Below are positions 54,102-63,442 of a stretch of DNA of 64,000 bases, one piece after another. The stretch lies in NCBI RefSeq assembly GCF_000716595.1, contig NZ_JNXC01000022.1:62001-126000 (forward strand), given 5' to 3'. Under the pieces are notes generated by a model, which was given only the letters and a program-made list of their open reading frames with translations, searched no databases and was not told the origin of the DNA. Every line of letters begins with the position of its first letter. Position 1 is the stretch's first letter. Made by a program: the position numbers and the translations under genes. The stretch is from Saccharothrix sp. NRRL B-16314. GTDB lineage: Bacteria > Actinomycetota > Actinomycetes > Mycobacteriales > Pseudonocardiaceae.

Positions 54102-54899
54102 GTGTCCTGTGCGAGTGCGACGCTGGTCGTCTGGACGTCAGCCTGGCTGCATGGTGCGGCTGCGGCCGACGACGTCCTCGACGCCCTGGGGTTCTGGGCC
54201 GAGCTGCACGAAGTGGCCGCGGATGACGACGGCACCGCGACCGCTCTCGACCTGCCCGGCCCCGACGAGGTCCCGGTGGGGCCCGCCCTGCTGCTGGCGT
54301 CGCTGCGCCGCGCCTCCCCCACCACGGCGAGGTTGGTGATCCCCGTGCCCGGCGACGTCCGCGGCCTCGGTGGCAGCGGGCCGCTGTCCAAGTGCGCGCT
54401 GCGCGCCGGGCAGGCCGCCGTGCTGCCCGATGTCGGCGTCGGCCTGGTGCCCGCGCTGGTGGCCGACGGCGTGATGCGGTGGACGGTGTTCGACCTGCCG
54501 TCCGCGCCCGGTGGCGAGCACGTGCCCATCGGGGAGGCGGAGCACGGCCTGGCGTCGGCGATGCGCGAGGCGGCCACCGCGCTGGTGACGCTGGACGTGG
54601 CGCGGCACCGGCCGAACGTGCGGGCCGAGATCGCCGAGCTGTCCGCGGAGCACTCGAAGGTCGACTGGCCGGCGGGGATGCCGCCGCGAGCGCTGCGCGT
54701 GCTCCAGCGCGCCGCCGAGGTGGCCGCGATCCTCGCCGTGGCGGCGTCCGACGCGCCCGGCAGCGCCGTCTCGGCCACCGCCACGCGGGCTCGGGACGAA
54801 GCGCTGCGGCCGTTGTCCGAGGCGGTGCGGCGGGCTCGGCTCGCGGCCGTGGACGAAGCCGTCCGGGTCCTGTCGGATCAAGGCGCCGGCCGCCATTAG
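54102..54899 (+). CDS. Conserved hypothetical protein, Ala-rich
   Basis: A 265-residue soluble protein rich in Ala, Leu and Val, without membrane helix or signal peptide. Visible segments are LHGAAAADDVLDAL near the start and a helical C-terminus with two DEA(L/V)R-type repeats. I do not recognise a domain. Similar proteins are often encoded after inhA-hemH in actinobacteria, but I cannot confirm a function. The GTG lies eight bases after a TACCCT element, consistent with a leaderless transcript of its own. Confidence 0.65.
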   Translation: MSCASATLVVWTSAWLHGAAAADDVLDALGFWAELHEVAADDDGTATALDLPGPDEVPVGPALLLASLRRASPTTARLVIPVPGDVRGLGGSGPLSKCALRAGQAAVLPDVGVGLVPALVADGVMRWTVFDLPSAPGGEHVPIGEAEHGLASAMREAATALVTLDVARHRPNVRAEIAELSAEHSKVDWPAGMPPRALRVLQRAAEVAAILAVAASDAPGSAVSATATRARDEALRPLSEAVRRARLAAVDEAVRVLSDQGAGRH

Positions 54900-55247
54900 G
54901 TCGATGGCGGTCGTCGAATATTCGACACCCATTCGATGAACGGCGAAATATTTGCGGTCCGAAACCGGTACCGCCGCGTCGTTCACATCCGCGGAAGTAT
55001 TTTCGAAGTCGACGGTGAAGTGTCCTGGATCGGCGCTCGTAATAGGCCGAACAGGCGATCGGCGCGGCATCCGTTTGCCGTCCGAATCGATTCCGGCGCG
55101 CTTCCGCACGGCAATCGCATCGGCGTGTGAAGTACTGCAAACCGCAGGTCAGCGCGTTCGGGGCGGCGGTACGCGCACGGGTATAGCGCTGGATTAAGTG
55201 CAGGTCAACCCCTCGTCAACACGACGTGTCATGCGTTACCGTTCGTC
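54900..55247. other. Low-GC intergenic region without recognisable gene
   Basis: The stretch has visibly lower GC than its surroundings (for example around 54915-55010). Short open frames run through it, but none has convincing codon usage or a ribosome site. It may be promoter DNA or decayed sequence upstream of the damaged GH6 gene. Confidence 0.4.
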
Positions 55248-55261
55248 TGGGAGCGCTCCCA
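55248..55261. promoter_or_regulatory. CebR/CelR-type operator, distal, GH6 cellobiohydrolase
   Basis: A perfect TGGGAGCGCTCCCA, the first of two boxes upstream of the GH6 cellobiohydrolase. The centres are 63 bp apart (six helical turns). Confidence 0.87.
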
Positions 55262-55310
55262 GTCCCCAGCTGTTTCGGTCTCGCGTCGAATCCCGACTCG
55301 GCGTTTGGCC

Positions 55311-55324
55311 TGGGAGCGCTCCCA
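55311..55324. promoter_or_regulatory. CebR/CelR-type operator, proximal, GH6 cellobiohydrolase
   Basis: A perfect TGGGAGCGCTCCCA ending 30 bases before the ATG of the signal-peptide frame. Confidence 0.87.
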
Positions 55325-55350
55325 GATGGCGGGTTGCACGCAAGGAGGCG

Positions 55351-56877
55351 ATGCATGAGTCTGCGCACTTTTGTACGGTCCCGGAAACTCACCGGAGCAT
55401 TGGCGGTGACCTCGGTGGCGGCCCTGTCCGTAGCCGGGGTGGTGGCCTCGCTCCCACGCAGTTCAAGCTGAACGGGACGATCTGCACGGGGAACATCAGC
55501 ACCACGACCTCGACGTCGACGTCGACGTCGACCACGACGAGCACGTCCACGACGACGACCACCACGTCCAACAACCCGGGCGGTCCGAAGGTGGACAACC
55601 CGTACGTGGGCGCCGGCGTGTACGTGAACCCGCAGTGGTCGCGTCTCGCCTCGGCCGAGCCGGGTGGCTCGCGGATCGCGAACCAGCCGACCGGTGTCTG
55701 GCTGGACCGGATCAGCGCGATCGAGGGCAACGACTCGCCGACCACCGGCACGATGGGCCTTGCGGACCACCTGGACGAGGCGGAGAAGCAGCGCGCCGCC
55801 CGTTCGGACGGCCAGCTGGTCTTCCAGTTCGTGGTCTACAACCTGCCCGGTCGCGACTGCGCGGCGCTGGCGTCGAACGGTGAGCTCGGCCAGACCGAGA
55901 TCGGCCGGTACAAGACCGAGTACATCGACCCGATCGTGAGCATCGTCTCGCGGCCGGAGTACTCGAAGCTGCGCATCGTCCCGGTCATCGAGATCGACTC
56001 GCTGCCGAACCTGGTGACCAACGTGTCGCCGCGTCCGACCGCCGTGGCGAACTGCGACGCGATGAAGGCGAACGGCAACTACGTCGAGGGTGTCTCGTAC
56101 GCCGTCGGCAAGCTCGGCGCCATCGCCAACGTCTACAACTACATCGACTCCGGCCACCACGGCTGGATCGGTTGGGGCGACACGGTTCCGGAGTACGACA
56201 ACTTCTACGCCGCGGCGAAGACGTTCGCGTCCCTCCTGGGCAAGAACGGCGCCACCAAGGACAAGATCCACGGCTTCATCACCAACACGGCGAACTACTC
56301 CGCGCTGGAGGAGCCGTTCTGGACGGTCGACGACCTCGTCGGTGGCCGCCCGGTGAAGGAATCCGCGACCTGGGTCGACTGGAACGACTTCAACGGTGAG
56401 GTGGGCTTCGCCCAGGGCATGCGCGCCGAGCTGGTGAAGCAGGGCTTCGACAGCGGCATCGGCATGCTGATCGACACCTCGCGCAACGGCTGGGGCGGCC
56501 CGAACCGGCCCACCGCCAAGTCGACCGCGACCAACGCGAACGACTACGTGAACGAGTCGCGCATCGACCGCCGCTACCAGAAGGGCAACTGGTGCAACCA
56601 GGCCGGTGCCGGTCTGGGCGAGCGTCCGAAGGCCGCTCCGAAGCCGAACATCGACGCCTACGTCTGGATCAAGCCGCCGGGCGAGTCCGACGGTGCCAGC
56701 GAGGAGATCCCGAACCCCGAGGGCAAGGGCTTCGACCGCATGTGCGACCCGACCTACGGTGGCAACGTGCGCAACGGCAACAACCCCTCGGGCGCCCTGG
56801 CCAACGCCCCGCTGTCGGGCCACTGGTTCTCGGCCCAGTTCCAGGAGCTCATGGCCAACGCCTACCCGGCGCTGTGA
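55351..56877 (+). CDS. GH6 exo-cellobiohydrolase, 5' end frameshifted
   Basis: The enzyme frame encodes ~508 residues if read from ATG 55351. Residues ~1-32 are the wrong-frame reading of the signal peptide. PTQFKLNGTICTG (~36-48) is exactly the last strand of a CBM2 module. A Thr/Ser linker (~51-73) leads to GH6 (~80-508), with YNLPGRDCAALASNGE, VIEIDSLPN, SGHHGWIGWG and IDTSRNGWGGPNRPT. Long loops mark it as a non-reducing-end cellobiohydrolase. So nearly all of an N-terminal CBM2 and the end of the signal peptide are missing, and the junction is out of frame. As it stands the product would lack secretion. Either a real deletion or a sequence/assembly error. Confidence 0.85.
   Translation: MHESAHFCTVPETHRSIGGDLGGGPVRSRGGGLAPTQFKLNGTICTGNISTTTSTSTSTSTTTSTSTTTTTTSNNPGGPKVDNPYVGAGVYVNPQWSRLASAEPGGSRIANQPTGVWLDRISAIEGNDSPTTGTMGLADHLDEAEKQRAARSDGQLVFQFVVYNLPGRDCAALASNGELGQTEIGRYKTEYIDPIVSIVSRPEYSKLRIVPVIEIDSLPNLVTNVSPRPTAVANCDAMKANGNYVEGVSYAVGKLGAIANVYNYIDSGHHGWIGWGDTVPEYDNFYAAAKTFASLLGKNGATKDKIHGFITNTANYSALEEPFWTVDDLVGGRPVKESATWVDWNDFNGEVGFAQGMRAELVKQGFDSGIGMLIDTSRNGWGGPNRPTAKSTATNANDYVNESRIDRRYQKGNWCNQAGAGLGERPKAAPKPNIDAYVWIKPPGESDGASEEIPNPEGKGFDRMCDPTYGGNVRNGNNPSGALANAPLSGHWFSAQFQELMANAYPAL
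55355..55471 (+). pseudogene. Signal-peptide frame of the GH6 cellobiohydrolase, ends out of frame
   Basis: The best start of the gene is ATG 55355, well placed behind AAGGAGG. It encodes a good signal peptide (MSLRTFVRSRKLTGALAV, then SVAALSVAGVVAS) but reaches a stop at 55471, after SLPRSSS. The enzyme continues in the frame one base earlier, so signal and enzyme are no longer joined. Confidence 0.75.
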
Positions 56878-56918
56878 CCACCGGCTGACTGGTACGACAA
56901 CTGAACAGCTCTTGCACT

Positions 56919-56952
56919 CCGTAGGCGGCGTCCACTTGGGCGCCGCCTACGG
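56919..56952 (+). terminator. Hairpin terminator after the GH6 gene
   Basis: CCGTAGGCGGCG (56919-56930) and CGCCGCCTACGG (56941-56952) form a perfect 12-bp stem, followed shortly by a TTT. Confidence 0.75.
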
Positions 56953-56989
56953 GCGTTTATCCGGTTGCGGGCGCGGTTACCGTGCGTCG

Positions 56990-57850
56990 GTGGACGTAGA
57001 AGAGATCACCGCGCGGTTGGCGCTCCGGTTCGGTCCGTCGGTCGCGCCGTGGTGCGCGCGCGTGCCGGAGCAGGCGGCTTCGGTCGCTTCACGGTGGAAT
57101 CTCACGCTCGGCGGGATGACGCCGCAGGGCGCGTCATCGGTCGTGGTGTCCTGTGCGCGGTCCGACGGTGCTCCGGCGGCGCTGAAACTCAGCCCGGACG
57201 CCGTTTTCCTGGCCGAGCAGGCGGCGGTGCTGAGGCTGTTCGCCCCGTCCGGTCGGGTGCCCGCCGTGCTGGGGGAGGACGAGGGCGTGCTGCTGATGGA
57301 GGCGATCCGGCCGGGCACGATGGCCGACGAGCTGCCGGTTCCGCCGACGCCCGAGGAGTGGGCCGGGCTGGCCGCCGCCCTGCACACCGTGCCGGACTCC
57401 GGTGGGCCTTGGCTGGAGCTGCGGGCCCGGTGCGAGGAGTTCTACACCCGCATCGGCCGTCGCCTGGCGGACCCGGTCGTCGCCGCGCACGTGTCACCGG
57501 CGATGTGGGACCGGGCCCGTGACCGCTGCCGCGCCCTGCTCGACACCCAGCCGCGCGTGCTGCTGCACGGTGACCTGCACCTGGGCAACGTGCTGGACGG
57601 TGGTCCGCGGGGCCTGATCGCGATCGACCCGCGGGCGTGCGTCGGCGACCCGTGCTTCGACGTCGTGGACTACGTGCTGGACGCGGCCGGCCGTGAAGGC
57701 GTCGCCGAACGCGCCAAGCGGGTAGCCGAGGCGGCGGACCTCGACCCCGACCGCCTGCACGAGTGGTGCCGGGCGCTGGCCCCGGTGAACGCCCTCGCCT
57801 ACCTCGACGACGAGGCCGCGCTCACCGAACTGCTCGCCCTCGCCCGCTGA
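56990..57850 (+). CDS. Aminoglycoside/hydroxyurea O-phosphotransferase-like kinase (APH(6) family)
   Basis: A 286-residue kinase of the APH fold. LLHGDLHLGNVLDGG contains the catalytic Asp, and LIAIDPRACVGDPCFDVVDYVLD carries the metal-binding Asp, in the form typical of the streptomycin 6-phosphotransferase/hydroxyurea kinase family. The N lobe shows a short Lys-containing strand (AALKLSPDA). Such genes often protect actinomycetes from aminoglycosides, but the true substrate may be another small molecule. The GTG lies six bases after TACCGT, suggesting a leaderless transcript. Confidence 0.8.
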   Translation: MDVEEITARLALRFGPSVAPWCARVPEQAASVASRWNLTLGGMTPQGASSVVVSCARSDGAPAALKLSPDAVFLAEQAAVLRLFAPSGRVPAVLGEDEGVLLMEAIRPGTMADELPVPPTPEEWAGLAAALHTVPDSGGPWLELRARCEEFYTRIGRRLADPVVAAHVSPAMWDRARDRCRALLDTQPRVLLHGDLHLGNVLDGGPRGLIAIDPRACVGDPCFDVVDYVLDAAGREGVAERAKRVAEAADLDPDRLHEWCRALAPVNALAYLDDEAALTELLALAR

Positions 57851-57918
57851 TCGGCTCCGCCCGCGGGTGGAGCTGCTCTACGTCGACCGACGACCGATCG
57901 GTGCGTAGGTTCGGTGGG

Positions 57919-59304
57919 GTGACTTCCGAACTCCCCACCACCGCGGGCGCCCTCCGCGCGGCAGGCCACCTGCCGCGCGGGGTGAAGGCCGAGATCCGGG
58001 AAAACCTGCTGGCCGCGCTCCGGGAAGGCCGCGACCCGTGGCCCGGGATCGTCGGGTTCGACCGCACCGTCCTCCCGCAGCTGGAACGCGCCCTCCTCGC
58101 GGGCCACGACGTGGTGCTCCTCGGCGAACGGGGCCAGGGCAAGACGCGCCTGCTGCGCACCCTCGTCGGCCTGCTGGACGAGTGGACCCCGGTGATCGCG
58201 GGCGCCGAGCTGAACGAGCACCCGCTCGACCCGATCACCCCCGAGTCGAAGCGCCGCGCCCGGGAGCTCGGCGACGAGCTGCCCGTCGAGTGGAAGCACC
58301 GCGACGAGAGGTTCGCCGAGAAGCTCGCCACGCCGGACACGAGCGTCGGCGACCTCGTCGGCGACGTCGACCCGGTCAAGGTCGCGCAGGGCCGCAGCCT
58401 GGGCGACCCGGAGACCATCCACTACGGCCTCCTGCCCCGCTCGCACCGCAGCATCATCGCCGTCAACGAGCTGCCCGACCTGGCCGAACGCATCCAGGTC
58501 GCGCTGCTGAACGTGATGGAGGAGCGCGACATCCAAATCCGCGGCTACACGCTGCGGCTCCCGCTGGACGTCCTCCTCGTCGCCACCGCCAACCCCGAGG
58601 ACTACACGAACCGCGGCCGGATCATCACCCCGCTCAAGGACCGGTTCGGCGCCGAGATCCGCACCCACTACCCGCTGGAGATCGGCGCCGAGATCGACCT
58701 GGTGCGCCAGGAGGCGGACCTGGTCGCGGAGGTCGGCGACCACCTGCTGGAGGTCATCGCCCGGTTCGTGCGGCACCTGCGCGAGTCGTCCGCGATCGAC
58801 CAGCGCTCCGGCGTGTCGGCCAGGTTCGCGGTCGCGGCGGCGGAGACGGTGGCGGCGAGCGCCCTGCGTCGCAGCGCCCTGATCGGGGAGAACCCGCCGA
58901 TCGCCCGCCCGGTCGACCTGGACTCGGTGCCCGAGGTGCTGCGCGGCAAGCTGGAGTTCGAGGCCGGCGAGGAGGGCCGCGAGCAGGAGGTGCTGGTCCA
59001 CCTGCTGCGCCGGGCCACCGCGGACACGGCGCGGTCGACGTTCGCCGGGATCAACCTGCGGCCGTTGGCCGAGCTGGTGTCCGACGGGCACCCGGTCGCG
59101 ACCGGTGAACGGGTTCACGCGGGCGACCTGCTGGCCGCGCTGCCGGAACTGCCGGTGCTGCACGAGGTGGCGGAGCGCGTGGGCGCGGGACCGAAGGACC
59201 CGGTGGGGCGGATCGCGTCGGCCGTGGAGCTGGCGCTCGAATCGCTCTACCTCACCCGCCGGCTGGCCAAGGACAGCGACGACGACCGGACGGTGTACGG
59301 ATGA
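57919..59304 (+). CDS. ChlI/MoxR-like AAA+ ATPase paired with a VWA protein
   Basis: A 461-residue AAA+ protein. Walker A is LLGERGQGKT, Walker B is IIAVNELPDL, and ATANPEDYTNRGRI is sensor 1; the arrangement is like magnesium-chelatase subunit I. It is coupled by a 4-base ATGA overlap to a large VWA protein. The pair matches Mycobacterium Rv0958/Rv0959 in layout; those are called chelatase-like, but their function is unproven and chlorophyll synthesis is not expected here. GTG at 57919 follows a TAGGTT element by seven bases. Confidence 0.88.
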   Translation: MTSELPTTAGALRAAGHLPRGVKAEIRENLLAALREGRDPWPGIVGFDRTVLPQLERALLAGHDVVLLGERGQGKTRLLRTLVGLLDEWTPVIAGAELNEHPLDPITPESKRRARELGDELPVEWKHRDERFAEKLATPDTSVGDLVGDVDPVKVAQGRSLGDPETIHYGLLPRSHRSIIAVNELPDLAERIQVALLNVMEERDIQIRGYTLRLPLDVLLVATANPEDYTNRGRIITPLKDRFGAEIRTHYPLEIGAEIDLVRQEADLVAEVGDHLLEVIARFVRHLRESSAIDQRSGVSARFAVAAAETVAASALRRSALIGENPPIARPVDLDSVPEVLRGKLEFEAGEEGREQEVLVHLLRRATADTARSTFAGINLRPLAELVSDGHPVATGERVHAGDLLAALPELPVLHEVAERVGAGPKDPVGRIASAVELALESLYLTRRLAKDSDDDRTVYG

Positions 59305-61238
59305 GCACCTACCGGTACGGCCGGTACGCGGACGGGCCGGACCCGCTGGCCCCGCCGACCGACCTGCGTGCCGCCATGGACGAGCTGGGCCGCGAGGTCA
59401 TGGAGGGCGCGTCGCCCGAGTCGGCGCTGCGCGAGCTGCTGCGCCGGGGCACGTCCGGCACCCGTGGCCTTGACGACCTGACCGCGCGGCTGTGGCAGAA
59501 GCGCGCCGCGCTGACCAGGCGGAACCGGTTGGACGGCACGCTGCAGGAGATCCAGCGGCTGCTGGACGAGGCGGTGACGGCGGAACGGGCGGCGCTGTTC
59601 CCGGACCCGGACGACGACGCGCGGTTCCGCGAGGCCACGCTGGACGCGTTGCCGCAGTCGACGGCGGCGGCGGTGAGCGAGCTGGCCGAGTACGACTGGC
59701 GCTCGCCACAGGCCCGGGAGTCCTACGAGCAGATCCGGAACCTGCTCGGCCGGGAGCTGATGGACCAGCGGTTCCAGGGCATGAAGCAGGCCATGGAGAA
59801 CGTCCGGCCCGAGGACGTGCAGCGCATCCAAGCCATGCTGGGCGACCTGAACGCCCTGCTCGCCGCCCACGCCCAGGGCGATGACACGACGGAGCGGTTC
59901 GCGGAGTTCATGCGCGAGCACGGCGAGTTCTTCCCGGAGGACCCGAGGTCGGTGGAGGAGCTGATCGACGCGCTCGCCGCCCGGTCGGCCGCCGCCCAGC
60001 GGATGATGAACTCGATGACCGACCAGCAGCGCCAGGAGCTGTCGGCGTTGTCGCAGCAGGCTTTCGGCGACTCGGGTGTCGGATCGCAACTGTCCCGATT
60101 GGACTCCTTGTTGCAGGGCCTGCGGCCCGGTGAGGACTGGACCGGTTCGGCGCGGTTCCGGGGCGACAACCCGATGGGGTTGGGCGAGGGCGCGCAGGCG
60201 ATGGCGGACCTGGCCGAGCTGGACGCGTTGGCCGAGCAGCTGTCCCAGTCGTACCCCGGTGCGAGGTTGGAGGACATCGACCTGGAGGCGTTGGTCCGGC
60301 AGCTCGGTGACGAGGCCGGGGTGGACGCGCGGCGGCTGGCCGAGCTGGAACGGGAGTTGAGGTCGCAGAACCTGCTGGAACGCGCGCCGGACGGTTCGCT
60401 GCGGTTGACGCCGAAGGCGTTGCGGCGGTTGGGGGAGACGGCGTTGCGCGGCGTGATCGACAGCGCGCGGCAGCAGGGGCAGCGGGACAACTCGTCGGCG
60501 GGTGCGGCGGGTGAGCTGATCGGGTCGACGCGGCCGTGGCAGTTCGGCGACACCGAGCCCTGGAACGTGCCGCGCACGGTGACGAACGCCGTGCTGCGGT
60601 CGGCCGGTGGCCCGGTGCGGTTGGACGTGGTGGACGTCGAGGTCAGCGAGACCGAGCAGCGGTCGCGCGCGGCGGTCGCGCTGTGCGTCGACACGTCGTG
60701 GTCGATGGTGCAGGACGGCCGGTGGGTCCCGATGAAGCGCACCGCGCTGGCGCTGCACCACTTGGTGCGGACCAGGTTCCGGACGGACGCGCTGGAGCTG
60801 ATCACGTTCGGCCGGCACGCCGAGACCGTCGACATCGGCCGGCTCACCGCGCTGGAAGGCGTCTGGGAACAAGGCACCAACCTCCACCACGCGCTGTTGC
60901 TGGCAGGTCGGCACGTCCGCAGGCACCCCGATGCCCAGCCGGTGGTGCTGGTTGTGACCGACGGCGAACCCACCGCGCACCTGGAGGCGACCGGCGAAGC
61001 CGAGTTCCACTACCCGCCCCTGGACCGGACCCTCGGCAAGACGTTGGTGGAGGTGGACGCCCTGGCCCGGTTGGGCGCGTCGATCACCGTGTTCCGGCTC
61101 GGTGACGACCCGAGGCTGACCGCGTTCGTGGACACCGTTGCCCGCCGTTCGGGTGGCCGTGTCGTGGCGCCGGGGGAGGACGGCCTCGGCGCGGCCGTGG
61201 TCAGCGACTACCTGCGCTCCCGCAAGCGCCGTCACTGA
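59301..61238 (+). CDS. ChlD-like VWA-domain protein
   Basis: A 645-residue cytoplasmic protein with a long helical, charged N-terminal part (~1-400), rich in Glu/Arg/Gln. A C-terminal VWA domain follows (~450-640) with an intact metal site: DTSWSMVQDG, then EQGTNLHHAL and VTDGEPT. This is the partner of the preceding AAA+ ATPase and would be activated by it, like BchD/CoxE-type systems. It has no signal peptide and no membrane helix. Client unknown. Confidence 0.88.
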   Translation: MSTYRYGRYADGPDPLAPPTDLRAAMDELGREVMEGASPESALRELLRRGTSGTRGLDDLTARLWQKRAALTRRNRLDGTLQEIQRLLDEAVTAERAALFPDPDDDARFREATLDALPQSTAAAVSELAEYDWRSPQARESYEQIRNLLGRELMDQRFQGMKQAMENVRPEDVQRIQAMLGDLNALLAAHAQGDDTTERFAEFMREHGEFFPEDPRSVEELIDALAARSAAAQRMMNSMTDQQRQELSALSQQAFGDSGVGSQLSRLDSLLQGLRPGEDWTGSARFRGDNPMGLGEGAQAMADLAELDALAEQLSQSYPGARLEDIDLEALVRQLGDEAGVDARRLAELERELRSQNLLERAPDGSLRLTPKALRRLGETALRGVIDSARQQGQRDNSSAGAAGELIGSTRPWQFGDTEPWNVPRTVTNAVLRSAGGPVRLDVVDVEVSETEQRSRAAVALCVDTSWSMVQDGRWVPMKRTALALHHLVRTRFRTDALELITFGRHAETVDIGRLTALEGVWEQGTNLHHALLLAGRHVRRHPDAQPVVLVVTDGEPTAHLEATGEAEFHYPPLDRTLGKTLVEVDALARLGASITVFRLGDDPRLTAFVDTVARRSGGRVVAPGEDGLGAAVVSDYLRSRKRRH

Positions 61239-61267
61239 CCCTGCCGGCCCACCTGCGGCGACCTCGG

Positions 61268-61282
61268 CCGGGGAAACCCCGG
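61268..61282. terminator. Short GC-rich hairpin
   Basis: CCGGGG-AAA-CCCCGG lies between the VWA gene (plus) and the minus-strand genes. Small, but placed as a bidirectional terminator. Confidence 0.4.
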
Positions 61283-61288
61283 AATCCC

Positions 61289-61597
61289 TCAGCCGCCCGC
61301 CAGGCAGCGTCGCACTGCGGACAGGTGGGTCGGCACCACTCGTCCCTGGTGGGGGCGGGCTTGCCGGTCGTAGGTGTCGGCCCAGCGGGCGAAGGCGTCG
61401 CGGGACTGGGCGGAGGTGAGGGCCGAGTCGGCCAGGTGACGCATCCTGGCGTCGTAGGCGGCAACGGCGTCCGGGGCGTCGTGGAACACGGTAGCCGTGT
61501 CGGTCTCCACGTAGGCCAGGGACGAGTCGCGCCCGTCGACCCTGGTCCCGGCCGGCTCAGTCTTCCCGTTCCTCCCTGATCTCACTCTTCGTCTCAC
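61289..61597 (-). pseudogene. Remnant of a DUF5753 (Scr1-like) HTH regulator
   Basis: About 100 codons remain. The part SSLAYVETDTATVFHDAP, then AVAAYDARMRHLADSALT, resembles the last ~55 residues of DUF5753 proteins, which are XRE-type regulators of ~280 residues common in actinomycetes. The HTH and most of the ligand domain are absent. The frame runs 41 bases into the end of ctaD without a plausible start. I read it as a decayed gene; a small real protein cannot be excluded. Confidence 0.45.
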
Positions 61598-63347
61598 GCT
61601 CCCGCTCGGTCGGCGCGAGGGCCCTTTCCGTCGCCGTGTCCGGCTCCACCCGGTGTTTGCCGGGGCGGGTCAGCGAGAAGTGCGACTCGTCGCGCATCCG
61701 CTCCACCATGTGCGGGTAGTGGAGTTCGAACGCGGGCCGCTCCGACCTGATCCGGGGCAGTTCGGTGAAGTTGTGCCGGGGCGGCGGGCACGTCGTCGCC
61801 CATTCGAGCGAGTTCCCGAAACCCCACGGGTCGTCGCGTTCCGCCGGGTCGCCGAACCGGTAGCTGCGCAGCACGTTCCACACGAACGGCAGCACGGACG
61901 CGCCCAGCAGGAATGCCCCGACCGTGGAGATGGTGTTCATCAGGGTGAACCCGTCGGACGGCAGGTAGTCGGCGTACCGGCGCGGGAAGCCGATGTTGCC
62001 CAGCCAGTGCTGGATCAGGAACGTCAGGTGGAAGCCGAGGAACGTGGTCCAGAAGTGGAGCTTGCCCAGCGGCTCGTTCAGCATCCGCCCGGTCATCTTG
62101 GGAAACCAGAAGTAGATGCCCGCGTACGTGGCGAACACGATCGTCCCGAACAGCACGTAGTGGAAGTGCGCCACCACGAAGTACGTGTCCGTGACGTGGA
62201 AGTCGAGCGGCGGCGACGCCAGGATGATGCCGGTCAGCCCACCCAGCAGGAACGTGATCAGGAACCCGACGCTGAACAGCATCGGCGTCTCCAGCGTGAT
62301 CTGCCCCTTCCACATGGTGCCGATCCAGTTGAAGAACTTGATCCCGGTCGGCACCGCGATGAGGAACGTCATCAGCGAGAAGAACGGCAGCAGCACCGCG
62401 CCCGTGGCGAACATGTGGTGCGCCCACACCGCCACCGACAGCGCGGCGATGGCGAACGTGGCGAACACCAGCCCTTTGTAGCCGAACAGCGGTTTCCGGC
62501 TGAACACCGGGAAGATCTCCGACACGATGCCGAAGAACGGCAACGCCACGATGTACACCTCGGGGTGCCCGAAGAACCAGAACAGGTGCTGCCACAGGAT
62601 CACGCCGCCGTTCGCGGGGTCGAACACGTGCGCGCCCAGGTGCCGGTCGGCGGCCAGGCCCATCAGCGCCGCGGTGAGGATCGGGAACGCGAGCAGGATC
62701 AGCAGGCTGGTGACGAAGATGTTCCAGGTGAAGATCGGCATCCGGAACATGGTCATGCCGGGCGCGCGCAGGCAGCACACCGTGGTCACCATGTTGACCC
62801 CGCCCAGGATCGTCCCGAGCCCCGACACGGCCAGGCCCATGATCCACAGGTCGGGTCCGACGCCCGGCGCGTGCACCGCGCTGCTCAACGGCGTGTAGCC
62901 GGTCCAGCCGAAGTCCGCCGCGCCGCCCGGCGTGACGAACCCGAGCATCACGGTCAGCCCGCCGAACAGGTACAGCCAGTACGAGAACGCGTTGAGCCGG
63001 GGGAACGCCACGTCCGGCGCGCCGATCTGCAACGGCAGGATGTAGTTCGCGAACCCGAACAGGATCGGCGTCGCGTACAGCAGCAACATGATCGTGCCGT
63101 GCATGGTGAACAGCTGGTTGTACTGCTCGGTCGACAGGAACTGCAGCCCCGGCCGGGCCAGCTCGCCCCGGATCAGCAGCGCCATCAGGCCACCGACCAT
63201 GAAGAACATGAACGACGTCGACAGGTAGAGCAGCCCGATCTGCTTCGGGTCCGTCGTCTTGAGCAGACTCAGGAACACGGCGCCCTTGGACCGTCGCCTG
63301 GCCGCACCAGGGTGGGTGATCACGGGTTCCGGCTTGAGCGCGGTCAT
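61557..63347 (-). CDS. ctaD: Cytochrome c oxidase subunit I
   Basis: A 596-residue catalytic subunit of the aa3-type terminal oxidase, which reduces O2 and pumps protons in the membrane. It has twelve predicted helices. Heme and copper ligands are visible in [22 protein letters not shown] (with the His-Tyr crosslink pair), WAHHMFATG and [12 protein letters not shown] charged C-terminal tail of ~45 residues follows. ATG at 63347 has GGGAGGCGGGG directly upstream. Actinomycetes usually keep ctaD apart from the other ctaCEF/qcr genes, as here. Confidence 0.97.
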   Translation of the reverse strand: MTALKPEPVITHPGAARRRSKGAVFLSLLKTTDPKQIGLLYLSTSFMFFMVGGLMALLIRGELARPGLQFLSTEQYNQLFTMHGTIMLLLYATPILFGFANYILPLQIGAPDVAFPRLNAFSYWLYLFGGLTVMLGFVTPGGAADFGWTGYTPLSSAVHAPGVGPDLWIMGLAVSGLGTILGGVNMVTTVCCLRAPGMTMFRMPIFTWNIFVTSLLILLAFPILTAALMGLAADRHLGAHVFDPANGGVILWQHLFWFFGHPEVYIVALPFFGIVSEIFPVFSRKPLFGYKGLVFATFAIAALSVAVWAHHMFATGAVLLPFFSLMTFLIAVPTGIKFFNWIGTMWKGQITLETPMLFSVGFLITFLLGGLTGIILASPPLDFHVTDTYFVVAHFHYVLFGTIVFATYAGIYFWFPKMTGRMLNEPLGKLHFWTTFLGFHLTFLIQHWLGNIGFPRRYADYLPSDGFTLMNTISTVGAFLLGASVLPFVWNVLRSYRFGDPAERDDPWGFGNSLEWATTCPPPRHNFTELPRIRSERPAFELHYPHMVERMRDESHFSLTRPGKHRVEPDTATERALAPTERERETKSEIREERED

Positions 63348-63442
63348 CCCCGCCTCCCTCGTCCCGACGACGTCCCGACGACGTGAGCCAAGCCACATGT
63401 TCCTCCGGTCGGACGCGCGCGGCAAACGCGCGGGACCGGCGT

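Noticed and set aside
54936..55130. A 64-codon frame in the low-GC gap before the GH6 gene
   Set aside because: No ribosome site and no domain; third-position GC does not look like that of the neighbouring genes.
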